This document shows, in pieces, positions 7,224-10,204 of a stretch of 10,204 nucleotides of DNA. The DNA comes from Sphingomonas bacterium (GTDB taxonomy: Bacteria > Pseudomonadota > Alphaproteobacteria > Sphingomonadales > Sphingomonadaceae): positions 1 to 10,204 of the forward strand of contig JAJAYY010000087.1 in the NCBI GenBank assembly GCA_026785965.1. The letters run 5' to 3'. Positions within the stretch are counted from its first letter, which is position 1; each line of letters opens with the position of its first letter. The position numbers and the translations under genes were made by a program. The notes under the pieces are model-generated. The model made no database searches. It was not told where the DNA came from and saw only the letters and a list, made by a program, of their open reading frames with translations.

Positions 7224-7727
7224 CTACCGCTCAAGCAGTGCCTTCATTTGCGCTATTTCGGCCTTTTGCGAAGTTATGATGCCGTCGCACAAGCGCTTGA
7301 TTTCCGGGTCTGTGATGGCCGATTTCTCGCACATCAGGATCGCGCCGGAATGATGCGGAATCATCGCGCGGAGGAACTGGTCGTTACCGACCAGCGCCTG
7401 GGTCCGCATGCCGTAGAGCGAAAAGAGAAATAGTGCCGCGAACGTGACGTTCAGGATGATATTAGTGCGTCGGTCGGGAAACATCGCGGGCATCATCCAC
7501 AGCATGAGGAGCGCCATGGTCGTGACCATCATCATCGTCATGTAGAGATTGTTGAGGTTGTTATAGAGCTCGGCGGAGCTGTCGATCATCGTATACATCA
7601 CGAAATACATGACGATGCCGCTGGCCAGAAGATTGGCGGCGAACATGAGATAGGGCGATTTGCCCATGTCCGTGTTCATTGCCATCGTATCGTTTGTGCC
7701 GTTGTGCTTGGCATGCTCGTTTTCCAT
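7224..7727 (-). CDS. DUF305 protein with three membrane helices
   Basis: The 167-residue protein begins with a His/Met-containing hydrophilic stretch (1-23) and has three predicted membrane helices at about 25-47, 61-83 and 89-107. The second is very methionine-rich (LYMTMMMVTTMALLMLWMMP). The C-terminal domain carries FLRAMIPHHSGAILMCEKSA (118-137) and a terminal amphipathic helix, the pattern of DUF305 (PF03713). DUF305 proteins often accompany copper-resistance genes, and the His-His and Met residues suggest metal binding, but their biochemical role is not established. GGGGA lies a few bases before ATG 7727. It follows the cytochrome gene by 44 nt with no terminator visible, so it is probably part of the cop operon. 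Confidence 0.85.
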   Translation of the reverse strand: MENEHAKHNGTNDTMAMNTDMGKSPYLMFAANLLASGIVMYFVMYTMIDSSAELYNNLNNLYMTMMMVTTMALLMLWMMPAMFPDRRTNIILNVTFAALFLFSLYGMRTQALVGNDQFLRAMIPHHSGAILMCEKSAITDPEIKRLCDGIITSQKAEIAQMKALLER

Positions 7728-7771
7728 GTCATTCCCCGTTGGTTGATTGGTGTAGAAGCGGATTGCTCGAG

Positions 7772-8485
7772 CTAGTCGGCGTGCGGCTTGGACCCTTTGG
7801 CATGGCTGTGACCCGATGGTGTGGGCTTTCCTGCCTCGCTGTCCTTCATTCCCGACATTCCCGCCATTCCGGGCATGGCCTTCATCATCTCGTCATGACC
7901 GGCCGGCGCGCTCGCCAATGCCGCCTGATATTGTTCCGGCGACATTTTAGGCAGCGCCCGAGCGAATGCTACCATGTCCCAGATCAGCTCGTCATCGTGG
8001 GTCTTGCCCCATGCAGGCATCGCACTCAATTTGATGCCATGCTTGATGATCCAGAACATTTCGGCGGGAGTGTGATTGATTCCGCGCGCTAATTCCGGGG
8101 CGGGCGGATACAGGCCCTGGCTCATTTCAGACTTGTCGACGCCTGGACCGAGATGGCAGTCGGCGCACATCTCCGAATACAGGCCCGCGCCAGTTGCAAT
8201 GCGTTTGGCATCGCCGAAATCGGCGGGGAGGACGATGTCACGTGCGTGGTGCTTGATGGCGCGTTCCCGAAACTTGTCCAGCGTGTTGTAGACGAGCTTT
8301 GAGTGCGGCTCGTCCGCGCCGATATTGTAGACACCGGCATAGACGAACGCCCCTCCGAAGGCCGCGAGACTCAACAGCAACAACAAGACAAATGCCGTGC
8401 TTGGCAGATGGCGGTGGAGATCGAGGAACTGGCCCTTGGGCGTGGTGTCCTCGTCTTGGGTTTCGATGTCGCGAGGCTCGGTCAT
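7772..8485 (-). CDS. Membrane-anchored c-type cytochrome with Met/His-rich tail
   Basis: The 237-residue protein has an acidic cytoplasmic N-terminus, one membrane helix at about 30-52 (TAFVLLLLLSLAAFGGAFVY) and a periplasmic class I-type cytochrome domain. The haem-binding motif is CADCH (107-111), and Met156 in SAMPAWG is the probable axial ligand. The stretch GVYNIGADEPHS and RERAIKHHARDI is typical of a cytochrome family seen beside copper-resistance genes. The tail (197-237) is rich in potential copper ligands: HDEMMKAMPGMAGMSGM and GHSHAKGSKPHAD. I infer an electron carrier that may also bind copper. Its ATG overlaps the stop of the upstream NTF2-like gene in ATGA (8482-8485), implying translational coupling. 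It is a single-haem protein and lacks features of an oxidase subunit. Confidence 0.87.
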   Translation of the reverse strand: MTEPRDIETQDEDTTPKGQFLDLHRHLPSTAFVLLLLLSLAAFGGAFVYAGVYNIGADEPHSKLVYNTLDKFRERAIKHHARDIVLPADFGDAKRIATGAGLYSEMCADCHLGPGVDKSEMSQGLYPPAPELARGINHTPAEMFWIIKHGIKLSAMPAWGKTHDDELIWDMVAFARALPKMSPEQYQAALASAPAGHDEMMKAMPGMAGMSGMKDSEAGKPTPSGHSHAKGSKPHAD

Positions 8486-8949
8486 GACGCTTTGGGCCTC
8501 CTTGCCGAGTTATGCATTGAGAGGATTTTCCAGCTGCCCTTGACCTTGGTGAGCACACTGGTGGCTACGCCGAGGCGCTCGGTGGCCTCGCCTTTCTTGG
8601 TTTCGATCCGATAGCGATAGCTTTCGGTCGCCAGCGCGACCGGGCCGACGCACCTGACCTCGATCTTGTAGTTGGAGTAGCGGAAGCTCTTGAATTCTGC
8701 GAGTTCGGGCGTGAGGTGGTGGGCGAGATAATTGGCGTAATTGCCCTCCACCCCGCCAGTTTCGAAGACTGCGGAATCGGTCGTGAACAAGCGCTCGGTG
8801 CCGTTGGCATCGAGCCGTTCGATCGCCGACTTATAGGTCGACAATACCGAGCGCACTGCCGCCGCATCGGCTTTCGTCGCTGAGGGCGTGTGGGCGGCGG
8901 CTGGTTGCGCCACCAGCGCAGCCGCCGCGATCATGAGCATCCATTTCAT
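8482..8949 (-). CDS. Periplasmic NTF2-like (SnoaL/DUF4440-type) protein in the cop operon
   Basis: The 155-residue protein has a signal peptide (MKWMLMIAAAALVAQPAAA, cleavage near Ala19). The mature part fits a compact NTF2-like cone fold: an N-terminal helix (AAVRSVLSTYKSAIERLDA, 30-48), GTERLFTTDSAVFETGG, YANYLAHHLTPELAEF with a His-His pair at 77-78, and a terminal strand SWKILSMHNSARR. Members of this fold are ligand-binding or enzymatic pockets with no single function, and none is assigned here. Its place between copB and the cytochrome gene, 25 nt after copB and overlapping the cytochrome start by 4 nt, ties it to copper stress. Residues His77, His78 and His146 could form a metal site, but this is speculation. 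Confidence 0.78.
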   Translation of the reverse strand: MKWMLMIAAAALVAQPAAAHTPSATKADAAAVRSVLSTYKSAIERLDANGTERLFTTDSAVFETGGVEGNYANYLAHHLTPELAEFKSFRYSNYKIEVRCVGPVALATESYRYRIETKKGEATERLGVATSVLTKVKGSWKILSMHNSARRPKAS

Positions 8950-8957
8950 CTCACTCA

Positions 8958-8963
8958 CCTCCT
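8958..8963 (-). promoter_or_regulatory. Perfect Shine-Dalgarno fixing the NTF2-like start
   Basis: AGGAGG on the minus strand lies 8 nt before ATG 8949. An in-frame GTG at 8956-8958 overlaps the last base of this site and so is unlikely to be the start. Confidence 0.75.
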
Positions 8964-8974
8964 GTTTGATTGGT

Positions 8975-10138
8975 CTAAAACCACACCCGAACGCCGGTCA
9001 GCAGGCTCCAGCCGCCGGCATCCTCGCCCTCGTCGCGCAGGTAGCGGCGCGTCTTGCCGAAGGCGCGCTGGTATTGGACGCCGACATAAGGCGCGAACTC
9101 GCGGCGGATGTCATAGCGCAGGCGCAGGCCGACCTCGGCGTCGCTAAGCCCGGCCCCGACACCGATCTCGCGACTATTCTGTGCCGCGAAATTGACCTCG
9201 GCGCGCGGCTGGAGGATCAGCCGCTGGGTGATCCGCTGGTCATAATAGCCTTCAAGGCGGGCCATCAGCTCGCCCTTGTTCGACAGGAACAGCGCGCCCT
9301 CGACGTCGAAGAAGCCCGGCGCCAGGCCTTCGAACCCGACCGTCGCGTAAACCCGCGACGGGTTGGGCCTGAAGTCGTAGCGAAGCCCACCCTGAAGGTT
9401 GAAGTAGGGCCCGACAGCGCGGCTGTAGAGCGCCTGAACCTCGGCTCTCTCGATCGACTGGCCGAAGGCGCCTTCGCCTTCGCTCTTGATCCACAGCCGG
9501 TCGATGTCGCCGCCATACCAGCCCTCCCCGTCCCACTCGAAGCCGTCGCGGCCGTTGCGGAATTGTGCCTCGGCGATGTTGAACATCATTTGGGTGAACT
9601 TCTGGCCGCCGTGACCCTCCTTCAGGTGATGACGGCCCATCGCCATGTTGCCGGCGCCATAGACCGTGTCCGCGGCATGATCGACGGGGACTGGCGGCGG
9701 CGGCGCATTGCCGGCGGGCAGGTCGGTTCCTGCAGGCGCTGCATTGTCCATCCCGCTCATGTCGTGCCCGGCGGGCATCGGTGCGCCGGGCATCGAGTCC
9801 ATGTCATGCCCGACCATCGGATCGGCCGGCGGCTGATTGGCCATGGTCGACATGTCGTGCCCGGCGTGCGGATCCGGCGCTGAAACCGGCTTCGTTGTAA
9901 CCGGCTTCTTCGCCACCGCTTTTCTCGCACCAGGCTTGGCGGCGGATTTTTTGGCTGCGGGCTTCTTCGTCACCGGCTTCTTGGCCGCCGCTTTCTTGGC
10001 GGCGGGTTTTTTCGCCGCAGGCATCGGCATGTTCATGCCGGGCATGTTGGTGTGGTTCATTTGTGCCGCGGCGGGCGCAGCGACCACCAATGAGGCTGCC
10101 GCTGCGGCGGCCAGCAAGCGATATTCAGGGCGCGTCAT
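8975..10138 (-). CDS. copB: Copper resistance protein B (outer membrane)
   Basis: The 387-residue protein has a signal peptide (cleavage near residue 25, APAAAQ) and a long low-complexity N-terminal region. That region includes MNHTNMPGMNMPMP (27-40), a Lys/Ala-rich segment with repeated AAKKP units (41-80), and three Gly-His-Asp-Met repeats (HAGHDMSTM, GHDMDSM, GHDMSGM; 91-130) of the kind that bind copper. The CopB barrel domain (PF05275 type) runs from about 155 to the end with WYGGDIDRLWIKSEGE (207-222), GLRYDFRPNPSRVYATVGFE (251-270) and a terminal Phe after VRVW, as expected for barrel insertion. CopB works with the periplasmic oxidase CopA in envelope copper tolerance. Its ATG overlaps the copA stop in ATGA (10135-10138), indicating coupling. 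The Lys/Ala segment is unusual for this family and resembles histone H1 tails. Confidence 0.93.
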   Translation of the reverse strand: MTRPEYRLLAAAAAASLVVAAPAAAQMNHTNMPGMNMPMPAAKKPAAKKAAAKKPVTKKPAAKKSAAKPGARKAVAKKPVTTKPVSAPDPHAGHDMSTMANQPPADPMVGHDMDSMPGAPMPAGHDMSGMDNAAPAGTDLPAGNAPPPPVPVDHAADTVYGAGNMAMGRHHLKEGHGGQKFTQMMFNIAEAQFRNGRDGFEWDGEGWYGGDIDRLWIKSEGEGAFGQSIERAEVQALYSRAVGPYFNLQGGLRYDFRPNPSRVYATVGFEGLAPGFFDVEGALFLSNKGELMARLEGYYDQRITQRLILQPRAEVNFAAQNSREIGVGAGLSDAEVGLRLRYDIRREFAPYVGVQYQRAFGKTRRYLRDEGEDAGGWSLLTGVRVWF

Positions 10139-10204
10139 GCGGCGTCTCCAATGCCCGGGCGGATGGTGACGACACGCATCATCCCGGCGGCCATGTGGTA
10201 GAGG
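10135..10204 (-). CDS. copA: CopA multicopper oxidase, C-terminal end only
   Basis: The last 22 codons read LYHMAAGMMRVVTIRPGIGD then AA and TGA. This matches the end of CopA-type multicopper oxidases, where HCHxxxHxxxxM supplies the type 1 copper site; the visible His and the Met of AGM are its last two ligands and the HCH lies just outside the window. The stop overlaps the copB start. The short length limits certainty, but the motif together with copB makes the call strong. Confidence 0.8.
   Translation of the reverse strand, partial: LYHMAAGMMRVVTIRPGIGDAA

Noticed and set aside
8888..9883. 331-residue plus-strand frame
   Set aside because: It is antisense to copB and has no recognisable motif.

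Overview
The window looks like a GC-rich alphaproteobacterial chromosome, most likely from the order Sphingomonadales. The evidence is the exosortase A-type acyl-CoA ligase, the sphingomonad-style outer membrane barrel with a poly-proline/two-cysteine tail, the cop operon layout, and three copies of a short palindrome that I associate (from memory) with sphingomonad genomes. Identifications rest on reading translations and motifs; no database search was run.

Layout. (1) Positions 1-1429 are the edge of an exosortase A/EPS-type cluster. A partial AMP-forming acyl-CoA ligase on the minus strand diverges from a small acyl carrier protein on the plus strand, and a large palindromic repeat sits between them, touching the ligase start region. 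(2) Positions 1430-1973 hold a TilS-like C-terminal coding remnant fused end to end with the carrier protein gene, then a short hairpin repeat and a rho-independent terminator serving the next gene. (3) Positions 1974-4406 (minus) encode an 810-residue outer membrane protein built from three tandem barrel domains plus a poly-proline tail. (4) Positions 4407-4896 are a divergent intergenic region with a 5' UTR hairpin, a second hairpin repeat and a possible antisense gene remnant. (5) Positions 4897-6066 (plus) encode a GT-B, GT1-like glycosyltransferase. (6) Positions 6211-10204 (minus) form a tightly spaced gene row in transcription order: copA (end only), copB, a periplasmic NTF2-like protein, a membrane-anchored c-type cytochrome with a Met/His-rich tail, a three-helix DUF305 protein, and trxB.

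How the genes fit together. The cop row reads as an envelope copper-resistance operon. CopA (periplasmic multicopper oxidase) and CopB (outer membrane) are joined by an ATGA overlap. The NTF2-like protein and the cytochrome are joined by another ATGA overlap. The cytochrome, DUF305 protein and CopB all carry Met/His-rich copper-ligand-like segments, which suggests copper handling linked to electron transfer. The trxB reading frame is broken by one in-frame amber codon at position 254, although the remaining 67 codons are intact and conserved.

The most notable signals are the amber-interrupted trxB, the triplicated barrel protein, the cytochrome/NTF2/DUF305 extension of the cop operon, and the hairpin repeat found within 4-7 nt of a stop codon in all three copies. 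One of those stops belongs only to a doubtful remnant.
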